NCBI GenBank assembly: GCA_021836125.1
Contig: JAKBJF010000008.1
Location: 1 to 34,973, forward strand
Reading direction: 5' to 3'
DNA: 34,973 nucleotides
Source: Nanobdellota archaeon
GTDB lineage: Archaea; Nanobdellota; Nanobdellia; Parvarchaeales; Parvarchaeaceae
Shown: positions 14,346 to 22,659 of the stretch, piece by piece
Position numbering within the stretch: the stretch's first letter is position 1
Layout: each line of letters begins with the position of its first letter
Translations under genes and position numbers: made by a program
Notes under the pieces: model-generated
What the model saw: the letters and a program-made list of their open reading frames with translations, nothing else
What the model was told of the DNA's origin: nothing
The model's database searches: none

Positions 14346-16118
14346 ATGAAATCTATAAAGGAATTAAAAGAAACGGGAATGGTCAGCAATAACATAACAG
14401 CCGCACTTATAAACAGCGATGGCTCGGTTGAGTGGATGCCAATGCCTAGGTTCGATTCTTCACCAGTTTTCTGTTCAATCTTAGACGACAAAGTCGGTGG
14501 GAAATGCACCGTTGGCGTGGGAGATTTGAGGGGCAAACAGGAATATATAGCACCAAACATATTGAAGACTGTCTTTAAATCAAAAGATGCGGAAAGCAGC
14601 GTTACAGACTTTCTTATTCCAGTGAAACCGATGCTTATACGCGAGATAAAATCGGATGTGGAAATGAACGTAAACATATTGCCCACTTTCAATTATGGCA
14701 AATGTGCGGGGACTGCAGAAAAACGCGATAATTCTATAGTTTTCAGAAATCCGCAGGGGAAGGATTTTTTGGAGGTTATTTTTGATAGCCTCGAGGTAAA
14801 AAGCAAGAGTCTTTCAGAATTTACCGTAAATGGTTTTGGACAGATAAGACTTGAGTATTTTATTGACGAAGCACATAAAGAAAATGAAACTAAGGTAGCG
14901 CAATCCTCCTCGCCTTCACAAAGCCTTGACCACTCCCTTAAATATTGGGAAGGCATGCTTCCACCCGATGGAATAATGGGTCTCCCCGATGGACCTATAG
15001 AAATACCGCAGAACGTGTTGCTTCTTTACCAACGTTCACTTTCTGTTATGCTTGGGCTTATGTACAGTCCCTCTGGGAGCATCATAGCTGCGCCCACTAC
15101 ATCCTTGCCAGAGTCGATAGGCAAGCAATGGAATTGGGATTATAGGTACTCCTGGGTTAGAGATTCGTCCATGATGGCTGAAGCACTAATAAAATCCGGC
15201 ATGGTTGTGCATGGAAGGAGAATAATAGAATTCTTTTTAGGCTTGATAAACTATTCCGGAAAGCCCTTTATACCATTTTATGGTGTCGGCGGTACTAGGC
15301 CAGATCATGAAAGACAAATACCATGGCTCTCCGGGCTTATGAATTCAAAGCCGGTGCGTGTAGGCAATCATGCAGAAGAACAGATACAGCTGGACGCGGA
15401 AGGGGAATTCATGAATGCTCTTACGGCTTATTATAAAGCGACCAAAGACAAAGTTTTCATAAAAGTCAACTGGCGTGCTGTAGAACAAATAGCATCATGG
15501 ATAAACTCAAACTGGGAACTTGATGATAATGGGCCTTGGGAAGAGCCGTTCCGCCAGAACTTCACATATTCAAAGGTATTGATGTGGGTTGCCCTGGATT
15601 GTGCTGAGTATCTCGGTAACGAAATAGGCGTTGATGTCACTGAAATAAAATCAAACAAGGAGAAGATAAAAGCATGGATAATCGATAACTGTATAAAAAA
15701 AGGCGTAATCGTCAAGCATTCATTCACTGACGACATTGACGCCGCACTTCTGGTGCTTCCGCTGCATGGATTTATAGATGTCGATAGTGACGTTTTCAAG
15801 AAAACCCTCAAGAAGATAGAAACCGACCTCACAGACAAAGGATTGGTGTACAGGTATAAACTTCAAGAAAAGGACCGGCCAAACCACCCGTTCGTTCTGT
15901 GTTCCTCCTGGCTCAGCAGAGTGTATACTCTTTTAGGCAGACAAGAAGACGCATTAGCCGTCCTTGAAAAGATAGCTGATTCCTGCGGTCCATTAAAGCT
16001 TCTCGGCGAGAATATAGATTCAAAAAATTCAATGTTTCTCGGGAATTTTCCACAGGGGTTCGCGCATGCCGGAGTAGTTATGGCACTAAAAGACATATAC
16101 GATAAAGCAAACAAATGA
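14346..16118 (+). CDS. Glycoside hydrolase family 15 (glucoamylase or trehalase)
   Basis: GH15 enzymes release glucose by inverting hydrolysis from starch-like glucans or trehalose. The 590-residue length and two-part layout fit: an N-terminal beta domain (about 1-220) and an (alpha/alpha)6 barrel. Signatures are WNWDYRYSWVRDSSMMAEAL (family WDYRY.WvRDa), then PWEEPFRQNFTYSKVLMWVALD, where Glu399/Glu400 hold the general acid. Near the C-terminus LGENIDSKNSMFLGNFPQGFAHAG has Glu555 in the place of the catalytic base. There is no signal peptide, so it is cytosolic, acting on stored glycogen, maltodextrin or trehalose. Some Thermoplasmatales GH15 proteins are trehalases, so the substrate is open. 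A strong AAAGGAG precedes the start. Confidence 0.92.
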   Translation: MKSIKELKETGMVSNNITAALINSDGSVEWMPMPRFDSSPVFCSILDDKVGGKCTVGVGDLRGKQEYIAPNILKTVFKSKDAESSVTDFLIPVKPMLIREIKSDVEMNVNILPTFNYGKCAGTAEKRDNSIVFRNPQGKDFLEVIFDSLEVKSKSLSEFTVNGFGQIRLEYFIDEAHKENETKVAQSSSPSQSLDHSLKYWEGMLPPDGIMGLPDGPIEIPQNVLLLYQRSLSVMLGLMYSPSGSIIAAPTTSLPESIGKQWNWDYRYSWVRDSSMMAEALIKSGMVVHGRRIIEFFLGLINYSGKPFIPFYGVGGTRPDHERQIPWLSGLMNSKPVRVGNHAEEQIQLDAEGEFMNALTAYYKATKDKVFIKVNWRAVEQIASWINSNWELDDNGPWEEPFRQNFTYSKVLMWVALDCAEYLGNEIGVDVTEIKSNKEKIKAWIIDNCIKKGVIVKHSFTDDIDAALLVLPLHGFIDVDSDVFKKTLKKIETDLTDKGLVYRYKLQEKDRPNHPFVLCSSWLSRVYTLLGRQEDALAVLEKIADSCGPLKLLGENIDSKNSMFLGNFPQGFAHAGVVMALKDIYDKANK

Positions 16119-16161
16119 CTTCTAGTATTCCGCGTAAGCTACGCATCATAGTGACCAGTAT

Positions 16162-17232
16162 TCAAACAAAAATACAATAACTCTTGTCACTTTCTCCATA
16201 AAACCAGCTTTTTACAATGCTTTCGTTAATCCCTGGATTTTGCTTTGCCTGTAACCCTATCTTCGTGTTTCCCATCCTTATTTTAGTGGCCCCTATTTCT
16301 TCAAATATCTGTGCTATGCCAGTATCGCCTGCGACTACGTATTCTACCCCGAGTTTCCTTGCAATGCATACTGCTGTGAGGAGTCCTAGTTTTACTGCGC
16401 CGTAGCCGTCAATGTAATTCCACCTGTACAGATCATGTATATACTGCTGATTTTTATCCCGGTTTGCACCTTCTATTATATCTATGTAAAGGTAATACCT
16501 GCCGTGTTTGTCTTTGCCTAAGAAACACCTGCAGAAGGCTTTTGTAACATCCTCGTTCAACTTCCCTGCTGGCTTCTCACATTTAATGCCTAAACGGCCC
16601 ATAACATCTGTATAAAATATTTTAACCCCCGAATATACTTCCTTAAGCGTACGCAGTCTTCCATCTTTGGTACCTAACTTATCACAAAGAACTGAAAGCC
16701 AATTCTTCTGTTCTTCATGAACTGGTCCTTTGATGAATTTGCGTGGATAAACTTCATACACTATTGTGCCTCCGTTTAATTTGCAGTCCTCTGCCAGCAT
16801 TTGGCTGTACCGCTTCACCTGATTGCCATACCAGCATATATCACATGACTCTGCCATGTCCGCTATTTTCGTCCATTTGTCGCTCATGGGGTTAAAAAAG
16901 GCAGTCCTGTAATTGTTGTGCGTGGTGTTAAACAACACACCGTAAGCTTCTTCCTCTTTCTTTGAAAGATTCACATCGCTACTTATGGTCTTTTTGTATT
17001 TTTGCCGGGATACAATGCCTATGCGCTCTATTATATCGTCAAGTTTGCTTAGTTTCTGTCTTTTTTCACCGGAATTTGGTATTCTTATCTCTTTGGATTC
17101 TATCTTGCTCTTTACTGTTTGGGGATACTCAAGCAAATAGCGTGCCGCCAGCTCCAGTTCTTCCTCTTTTGGTACCTCGGCCAGTAAATCATACAAGCGC
17201 CCCTTCAAATGAACGTCTCTATTCTCTTCCAT
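16162..17232 (-). CDS. Hypothetical protein, possible GNAT-like C-terminal fold
   Basis: This 356-residue soluble protein is not recognised. The N-terminal 90 residues are charged helices; the middle has cysteines in SCDICWYGN and FCRCFLGKD. The C-terminal third, GYGAVKLGLLTAVCIARKLGVEYVVAGDTGIAQIFEEIGATKI, resembles the helix-strand layout after the CoA site of GNAT acyltransferases, but the R/Q-x-x-G-x-G/A loop is not clear, so this is only a hint. The ATG at 17232 is chosen because reverse-strand GAGGT sits 10 bases before it. The longer frame to 17292 would overlap the upstream small gene, whose stop is 22 bases before this start. The two probably form one operon. Confidence 0.72.
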   Translation of the reverse strand: MEENRDVHLKGRLYDLLAEVPKEEELELAARYLLEYPQTVKSKIESKEIRIPNSGEKRQKLSKLDDIIERIGIVSRQKYKKTISSDVNLSKKEEEAYGVLFNTTHNNYRTAFFNPMSDKWTKIADMAESCDICWYGNQVKRYSQMLAEDCKLNGGTIVYEVYPRKFIKGPVHEEQKNWLSVLCDKLGTKDGRLRTLKEVYSGVKIFYTDVMGRLGIKCEKPAGKLNEDVTKAFCRCFLGKDKHGRYYLYIDIIEGANRDKNQQYIHDLYRWNYIDGYGAVKLGLLTAVCIARKLGVEYVVAGDTGIAQIFEEIGATKIRMGNTKIGLQAKQNPGINESIVKSWFYGESDKSYCIFV

Positions 17233-17254
17233 AAAAAGCCAGACCTCTTGTTTT

Positions 17255-17515
17255 CTAGCTTCTAGACAAAGCAGAATATAGGTTAATTGCACCGATGGCG
17301 AGAAATGGCAGTGAAGCCGGGAATCCTACAATAAACGACATACCGCAGCAATAAACGACCAAAGCACCGCGCAGTATTCCGCACGTAGTGCTGTTTAATC
17401 CACACGCGACTTTGTTCTTTGACCTTGTGTAAAAGCTACTGCAATAATTGAGGAAACTGTCTTTTAAAGAAATCTCGTCTTCTCCAACGAAATCATCTAA
17501 ACTTCTACTTGCCAT
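17255..17515 (-). CDS. Small Cys-rich membrane protein, 86 aa
   Basis: No family is recognised. The N-terminal 35 residues are acidic and polar (SLDDFVGEDEISLKDSF). The C-terminal half holds one or two hydrophobic segments (GALVVYCCGMSFIVGFPASLPFLAIGAINLYSAL), with five cysteines in the protein. The ATG at 17515 has a clear Shine-Dalgarno GGAGGCG seven bases upstream (17523-17529), good evidence that this short frame is translated. It precedes the unknown gene at 16162-17232 by 22 bases, so the two are probably co-expressed. The layout (acidic N-terminus, hydrophobic C-terminus, strong SD) resembles the broken small gene at 17993-18335. Confidence 0.72.
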   Translation of the reverse strand: MASRSLDDFVGEDEISLKDSFLNYCSSFYTRSKNKVACGLNSTTCGILRGALVVYCCGMSFIVGFPASLPFLAIGAINLYSALSRS

Positions 17516-17992
17516 AAACCATCGCCTCCGAATGGGGAAGAATCGCCTATAGCCATTGCATAGCTATGGTATGGTTGAAGGACCGTAGCCCTTCCTATTT
17601 CGGCAAATTTTTCTTAGTTTAGTTCACCTTCACATGAATATATGGCAGTTCTAGTATATACGCTTTTATAGAGGACTACTTAATAATAATCAGATATTAA
17701 CAAAGGTTGCTGCGATGATGAATGCGTCTTCATACCAAGTAACTTGATATAACTTAAATTCTACGTTTATTCGCCGTAAACATGGGGCAATTACATGAAC
17801 TTAAAACCGCACTGCTGTGAGCGCAAGGAGAAGTGGAAGTCATGATCAATTTAGTATAAGAATAGGGAACAGTCCTATAAAGTTTATTGCAGCTTCGATA
17901 AGTATAGATATGGCTACGGAACTTCTTTCCTTACCGCATAAAATTATTGTTATACGGGCCCTCTTCCAGTAGATTCATCGGGCGATTCGCTT
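17516..17992. other. Intergenic stretch without a clear gene
   Basis: These 477 bases hold the SD and probable promoter of the 17515 gene, a small inverted repeat GAAGG-8-CCTTC at about 17576-17593, and no start-bearing frame that I trust. On the reverse strand 17846-17974 is an open 42-residue hydrophobic frame, in phase with the membrane segment ending at 17993 but separated from it by two stops and lacking a start codon. It might be decayed coding DNA. Confidence 0.4.
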
Positions 17993-18157
17993 TTAGCCTA
18001 CAAATAGCCTTGTCGCAGCAAGTGATATCAGTACGAGCCTAAGCGATTCCGGTTCTAACTCTGCTCGCTCTGCCAATACAAGCAGCACCACCGCAAATAC
18101 TATCCCAAAAAATGGCAAAAGAGGCATAGTTACTGTCCAAAATAGACTGGACAACAT
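17993..18157 (-). CDS. Possible membrane segment, +1 frame continuation of the 18335 gene
   Basis: The frame open from 18313 to 17993 has a coding-like hydrophobic end from Met at 18157: MLSSLFWTVTMPLLPFFGIV, then FAVVLLVLAERAELEPESLRLVLISLAATRLFVG. This gives two short membrane helices around an acidic loop. There is no Shine-Dalgarno site before 18157. The well-led upstream gene (ATG 18335) runs in a frame one base different and stops at 18183. The pieces joined would give a protein of about 110 residues, with a polar N-terminus and membrane C-terminus like the neighbour at 17255-17515. A frameshift, true or from sequencing error, is therefore possible. Low certainty. Confidence 0.35.
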   Translation of the reverse strand: MLSSLFWTVTMPLLPFFGIVFAVVLLVLAERAELEPESLRLVLISLAATRLFVG

Positions 18158-18182
18158 GCAAAACGAGCGGTTTTCGTGCAGA

Positions 18183-18335
18183 TTAGAAAGTCTGCTTGGG
18201 GTGATAAATTGGCTTTGCTGTTGAGAACATGCGCCCAAAAAGCCATTGACTTTGGTTCTCCGTAGTGCTTCTCTGCAGCACGCCGAATTCAACGCGGTTA
18301 TCCGCCAATTCATTTTCTACTACTTCACTTTCCAT
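18183..18335 (-). CDS. Small SD-led protein, 50 aa, perhaps frameshifted
   Basis: The ATG at 18335 is preceded by the best Shine-Dalgarno site in the window, reverse-strand AAAGGAGGTA ending six bases before it. The product starts MESEVVENELADNRVEFG and is polar and acidic, without a membrane helix, ending at a TAA at 18183. No family is recognised. Directly after, in the +1 frame, comes a hydrophobic stretch that looks coding (17993-18157), so this may be the first half of a gene broken by a frameshift. The promoter probably lies in the A/T-rich DNA at about 18420-18540. Its likeness in layout to the gene at 17255 suggests a family of small membrane proteins. Confidence 0.5.
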   Translation of the reverse strand: MESEVVENELADNRVEFGVLQRSTTENQSQWLFGRMFSTAKPIYHPKQTF

Positions 18336-18340
18336 TTCGT

Positions 18341-18350
18341 TACCTCCTTT
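18341..18350 (-). promoter_or_regulatory. Very strong Shine-Dalgarno site
   Basis: The reverse strand reads AAAGGAGGTA, near-perfect complementarity to a 16S rRNA 3' end, and is followed by ACGAA and the ATG at 18335. It makes translation of this small frame likely even though its product is unknown. Confidence 0.75.
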
Positions 18351-18675
18351 ATTTGCGGTAAAAAAGCAAAGAAATCCAAAATAAGTGTGAACTAAAGAGT
18401 AAAAACCCAACAAATTATCTTTTTTTGGCTCAAAAAGCTCAAGATAAATAGGAGTAGGTCTGCCACTTAAAAAACTTAGGATTTAAAACCCTCTCCATAA
18501 ACTATTATTATAAGCGTGTCTGTTTATAAGCTTTTTAATTAAAATATCTTAAAGTGGGGCAACATCGTAACTGCTTTGATCATAAGCACAGATGCCGAAG
18601 AATAAATGCGCGTTACGAACCTAAGTCTGCACTCGAAAGTTTTTTTAATTTCAGAATATACTAAGAGTGCTTGCG
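18351..18675. other. A/T-rich gene-free stretch
   Basis: I see no gene here. It separates the large CWB2-type protein gene from the small SD-led gene transcribed in the same direction. It has several TATA-like words (for example TTATTATAAGC and TTTATAAGC near 18503-18535) that could serve the 18335 gene. Confidence 0.4.
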
Positions 18676-20787
18676 TTAAGAATAGGTTGTTAACCCAGGG
18701 TACACTCTGCCCCATGCAGTATGATTTTCGGATACTCCGTCCTCCGTAGATCTAGAGTATTTAAGGAGTATGAAATAAGTTGTTTGCGGCGCCAACATGC
18801 AATTGACATTGAAAACGAAAGTCGTTGTTGTGTCAAGCGTAAGATTATACGGAAGCGTAGGCGACATCGCCGGGAAAACGGACAAAACAGATTTGTGATC
18901 TGCTGACCTCGAATTCGATTCAACTATCGGGACTGCGCTAGCCGAAGACGGAACGGAAATATTTGCGTATACCAATGATGCGTTTGTTATTAAGTATGAC
19001 TGTTCATTCACATCTGAAACGGGAAGAAAAAGCCCGGACGAATTGCATGTTCCATTTATAATCTTGAAATTTTCTAAGCCTATGACTCTGGCACTGCTAA
19101 GATTCTGGCTTGAATTAGTACGAACTGAGCCGACGGAACCAATACCGGGTATGTCTTCGTGTGTATCAAGACCGGACGAAGCAACGGACGATTTAAGTTC
19201 CGAAACTTTTTCCCTTATTAGCTCTGCCAAATTCGTAACGCATGTTGCGTTATTTTGCTGAGCGCACGATTTTAGCTCGCTTAGAAGATTGGATATAGAA
19301 CCAATTCGCCCGCTAATATTCAAACTTAAGTTACTGAAAAGTTTGCTTGAATTTATCTGTGTAAGGGTTGAATTTATAGAGCTTATTTCGGTGTCAATGC
19401 TCTGTTTCAAATGGTTTGTTTGCTCATTCTCTGTGCTGCGGGACACTTCCAAAGAGTCATTTTTCAAAGCTCCCTCTAGCATCGAGTCGTATAGTCCTGT
19501 GTGCAAAAGATTTATCGCTCTTATTATCAAGTGTGCTGCCGACGTGTAATTTCCGGAGGAAAAAGCCCCATTTGCGTCCTGTGTCAGACTGTAAGTCTTG
19601 TTTAGCATCGTGTAAAGCGATGGTATAATGGTATTGTTGTATTGCGTGATCTGCTGTAGGGTATTATTATAGGTGATTATTTCTTCAAAAGTCTTATTTA
19701 TCATCTGGCCGATTATGTTTGGATTTATGGTGACGTTAAACAAAGGTTTATAGTATCTTGCGCTTTCGTGCATATCATCTCTAAATTTGGACAGTACGTC
19801 CAGATTAAGGCCAAGACCTCTGCCTTCGCTTGTGGATGCCACTATGCCATTATTCATAAGATATTGATTTATCTGAGTGACTATCGACGGCTCGCCTACA
19901 ACGCGAACCAAAGAAAAGTTTCCTGATTTTATAGTGGCTATAATACCGGGCATCTGCGCGGAAACATTGTAAACCATCGCAAAGCTGGAATTAAGTGCCG
20001 GCATAGAGCCAAGTACCATCGAATTGTTCCAGTCGTTGTTTGCTTCACCTACTATGAGGAACCTTTGTGAAGTTCTTGGGTTCAATTGACTTATATTATC
20101 CAATGTAGATGAGAAATTACCCGTGACTTGTGTGACGTTGAAACCCGTAAGATTACCCAACTGAGCACGATTTAGTGGTTTGGGACCAACGTAAGTGACG
20201 TTTGTTATACCTGCCTGTTGAAGATAACTTATCACATAAGCGGGAACATATGAGAAATATGTTGGGAAAAATAGGCACTTATTTCTTGCAGAGCGGATAG
20301 AAGCATACTCATGATAAGGAAAATTCATGTTGGGGCTCTCGTTGTAATAAGAAAAAACTGCGCATTTGAAAGCGCTGTTTGGCGCTATGTATTGCGTCAA
20401 TTCCAGTGCAGTCTGCACGGCCGTCACGCCCCATATCCTAGTAACATTCAGGCCTGCACTTTCTAGTATTGTAAGAGAAGAGTTTGAGATTACGGCTGGT
20501 CCGCCTAGCAGTATAACGTATTTTATGCCCTGCGCTGAAAGGTTCTGTGCAAACGAGGAAGTAATGGTTGTACCATTAATCGCGATCACCTGTATACCCG
20601 CAAGATCTGCAAGAGGATACGCCGAAAAAGTATCTATATCATTTATTCCGGTCGTTATTATAACTGTCTGATTGACGTTCTGCGTGAACCGATAATTTGA
20701 TCCCGACGAAGCATGAGACAGTCCTATGCTGAACAGCACAATGGAAATCAGGCATATCGAAAGTACAACGTTACTTATCAGCTTCAT
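18676..20787 (-). CDS. Large secreted surface protein with three CWB2-like repeats
   Basis: A cleavable signal peptide (ISNVVLSICLISIVLFSIGLSHASS) starts this 703-residue protein. Residues about 40-135 match cell-wall-binding repeat 2: TGINDIDTFSAYPLADLAGIQVIAIN, then YVILLGGPAVISNSSL and RIWGVTAVQTALELTQYI. Weaker copies follow at about 140-220 (ITNVTYVGPKPLNRAQL) and 240-325 (RFLIVGEANNDW, VRVVGEPSIVTQINQYL); three repeats is the usual CWB2 number. Residues 340-530 are helical and probably coiled coil, and a beta domain ends the protein. Many N-x-S/T sites suggest glycosylation. There is no C-terminal membrane anchor, so it may bind the S-layer or glycan coat through the repeats. A TATA-like AATATTTAAATAGC lies about 30 bases upstream. 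Confidence 0.82.
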   Translation of the reverse strand: MKLISNVVLSICLISIVLFSIGLSHASSGSNYRFTQNVNQTVIITTGINDIDTFSAYPLADLAGIQVIAINGTTITSSFAQNLSAQGIKYVILLGGPAVISNSSLTILESAGLNVTRIWGVTAVQTALELTQYIAPNSAFKCAVFSYYNESPNMNFPYHEYASIRSARNKCLFFPTYFSYVPAYVISYLQQAGITNVTYVGPKPLNRAQLGNLTGFNVTQVTGNFSSTLDNISQLNPRTSQRFLIVGEANNDWNNSMVLGSMPALNSSFAMVYNVSAQMPGIIATIKSGNFSLVRVVGEPSIVTQINQYLMNNGIVASTSEGRGLGLNLDVLSKFRDDMHESARYYKPLFNVTINPNIIGQMINKTFEEIITYNNTLQQITQYNNTIIPSLYTMLNKTYSLTQDANGAFSSGNYTSAAHLIIRAINLLHTGLYDSMLEGALKNDSLEVSRSTENEQTNHLKQSIDTEISSINSTLTQINSSKLFSNLSLNISGRIGSISNLLSELKSCAQQNNATCVTNLAELIREKVSELKSSVASSGLDTHEDIPGIGSVGSVRTNSSQNLSSARVIGLENFKIINGTCNSSGLFLPVSDVNEQSYLITNASLVYANISVPSSASAVPIVESNSRSADHKSVLSVFPAMSPTLPYNLTLDTTTTFVFNVNCMLAPQTTYFILLKYSRSTEDGVSENHTAWGRVYPGLTTYS

Positions 20788-20848
20788 AACCTACAATAAT
20801 CAAATTAATGCTATTTAAATATTACCGGATGGTCAACACGCAAAAACC

Positions 20849-22033
20849 TCATAAAAAAAACTTGCGGCGCTTCATCGTCATCCTTATGAACTTTGGTTTA
20901 AAAAAAATCGGGAAGAACAAAGACATTATAAGCGTCGCAAAGAGTATTACTGAATAGAAATTAAGCGTTATCACCCCTGCTGCAAGGGCAACGCTGCCGA
21001 TTATAATCCCGACGGCCCCTCTCCCGCCCAATATTGACATAGAACTTACTGGAGAAAGCTTATAGAAAACGCCTCTTCCGAAGTGTTTGATAAGCAAGGT
21101 ACTCAGCCCGCCGCTCATAACTATGATGATTAACATCATTACTACGTATGTAGGATTCGGTAGGGTTGCGGTAGCACCAGCTATGCTAAAGAACAAAGGT
21201 ATAAAAAAACTATTGTCTATTCTTCTGAAGGTTCTGATCAATTTTCTAAATAAGGACTTTCCTATTATTAATTCTTCTACAAGCATGCCTGCAAAGAAAG
21301 CACCTAAGACAAAAGTTATGCCTACCAACTCTAAGAAAGAAGCTATTATCAGGCCGAGAAGTATGACAATTGCGAATATCGACGTCTCGCCGTTGCGTAA
21401 CCTGCTTACATAATTGAAAAATCCGCTTATTTTGTGAGAGTATATCCTCAATATCTTCGCTATAAGGAGCATAATAGCTATAAAAACGGATACCGTGATG
21501 ATCAGGCCCAAAAAACCGTACAAATCCAGGGAGTTAGATATTGCAGCGAGTATTATAAATGCGAGTATGTCTGAAATGACGACGCTGGACAGTATCCTGT
21601 CTCCGTCTTCAGTACCGAGCATTTTTTTGCGTATTAGAAGCACAGAAACTATAGATATCGAAGGAACTGCAACTGCGATAGAAACTATTACTGCCTGATT
21701 AATGCTAAGAGAAAAGAAAGCGTAGAGTACGACTGCAATCGCAAGCATCGGGATGATAAAACTTGCCAATGACAGTATTATGCTCTTGTTCGGGTGCGAT
21801 GTAAAGCTCTTTGTAGTGATTTCAAGTCCTAATAAAAGTATTAGAAAGAAAAGGGATATGTCCTGTATGCCGATTAATGAACTGTTTATGGTTATAAGCC
21901 CCATAATTGTTGGCCCTAATATTACCCCACTCAGTATCGGACCGACTATGTCGGGTAGGCCGAACTTATCAAATATCTGCCCGAGTATAACGCCTGAAGC
22001 AAGAAGTATTAATATCGAGATTATTATTTCCAT
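20849..22033 (-). CDS. CPA2-family cation/proton antiporter (KefB/NapA type)
   Basis: The 394-residue protein has about 12-13 helices throughout. The N-terminus, SGVILGQIFDKFGLPDIVGPILSGVILGP, is the signature of monovalent cation:proton antiporter-2 proteins, and LFFLILLLGLEI follows as expected. The ion-site helix reads SSVVISDILAF with Asp155. The usual DD or ND pair of NapA/NhaA-type carriers is SD here, which may point to electroneutral exchange, though that is inference. There is no C-terminal TrkA-N domain, so it is not a full KefB/C potassium channel-like system. It probably handles Na+ or K+ against H+ for pH balance. The FKBP gene ends 14 bases upstream in the same direction. Confidence 0.9.
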   Translation of the reverse strand: MEIIISILILLASGVILGQIFDKFGLPDIVGPILSGVILGPTIMGLITINSSLIGIQDISLFFLILLLGLEITTKSFTSHPNKSIILSLASFIIPMLAIAVVLYAFFSLSINQAVIVSIAVAVPSISIVSVLLIRKKMLGTEDGDRILSSVVISDILAFIILAAISNSLDLYGFLGLIITVSVFIAIMLLIAKILRIYSHKISGFFNYVSRLRNGETSIFAIVILLGLIIASFLELVGITFVLGAFFAGMLVEELIIGKSLFRKLIRTFRRIDNSFFIPLFFSIAGATATLPNPTYVVMMLIIIVMSGGLSTLLIKHFGRGVFYKLSPVSSMSILGGRGAVGIIIGSVALAAGVITLNFYSVILFATLIMSLFFPIFFKPKFIRMTMKRRKFFL

Positions 22034-22047
22034 TTTACTTTAATGGA

Positions 22048-22584
22048 TTATTTATTGATGCTAAGAACTTTTATCTCGAAAACTAGTGTTTGGCCTGCAA
22101 GTGGAGAATTGAAATTTATTATTACTTTAGTCGCATTCACCGCTGTGACTGTTCCATATTGCTGCGTGACGGAGGCGACGGTTTCGCCGACCTTAACCGA
22201 CTGGTTTCCAAATACGGATCTGTTAACTATTATTATAAGATTAGGATTAATATCACCATACGCTTCGGCTGGTGGAACTGTAACGTTCTTTGTCTGGTCG
22301 ACTTTCATACCCAATACGGCGTTATCGAAACCAGGTATTGTACTGTTTGAACCGGCTATGAAACTGAATGGCTGACCTCCAAAATTTGATTGAAATACCG
22401 TACCGTTTGTGAAACTCAGCGTGTAGTAGACGCTTACATTATCGCCGGCGGCTACCATCGTCATAGGCGAACTATAGCTACTTAACAACAAGTAATAAGT
22501 CAATCCTCCTGCTGCCAAAACGACGATGGCTATTACCGCGTATATCGCCTTAAATCTGAACTTATTCTGTTTTGTCTCAGCCAT
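22048..22584 (-). CDS. Membrane-anchored FKBP-type peptidyl-prolyl isomerase (SlyD-like)
   Basis: One N-terminal helix (IYAVIAIVVLAAGGLTYYLLL) anchors a 135-residue outside domain. FKBP features are visible: GDNVSVYYTLSFTNGTVFQSN, FSFIAGSNSTIPGFDNAVLGM and VTVPPAEAYGD. After this comes an insert in the flap, as in SlyD and archaeal FKBP17, and the closing FNSPLAGQTLVFEIKVLSI (family FNHPLAGk.L.F.v.v). It should speed proline isomerisation and chaperone folding of exported proteins, fitting the many secreted proteins nearby. The SlyD metal-binding His-rich tail is absent. The His of the usual NHPLAG is Ser here. It lies 14 bases before the antiporter gene and may share its transcript. Confidence 0.92.
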   Translation of the reverse strand: MAETKQNKFRFKAIYAVIAIVVLAAGGLTYYLLLSSYSSPMTMVAAGDNVSVYYTLSFTNGTVFQSNFGGQPFSFIAGSNSTIPGFDNAVLGMKVDQTKNVTVPPAEAYGDINPNLIIIVNRSVFGNQSVKVGETVASVTQQYGTVTAVNATKVIINFNSPLAGQTLVFEIKVLSINK

Positions 22585-22659
22585 ATGAATTTATGATTAT
22601 GAACATGAGAGTATATTAACTTTTGCATGAGAGCGCACATAATTACTTAGAATGGTTTT

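Noticed and set aside
17846-17974. Reverse-strand 42-codon hydrophobic frame in phase with the membrane segment ending at 17993.
   Set aside because: It has no start codon and two in-frame stops separate it from the upstream segment. It could be decayed coding DNA but is not a gene.
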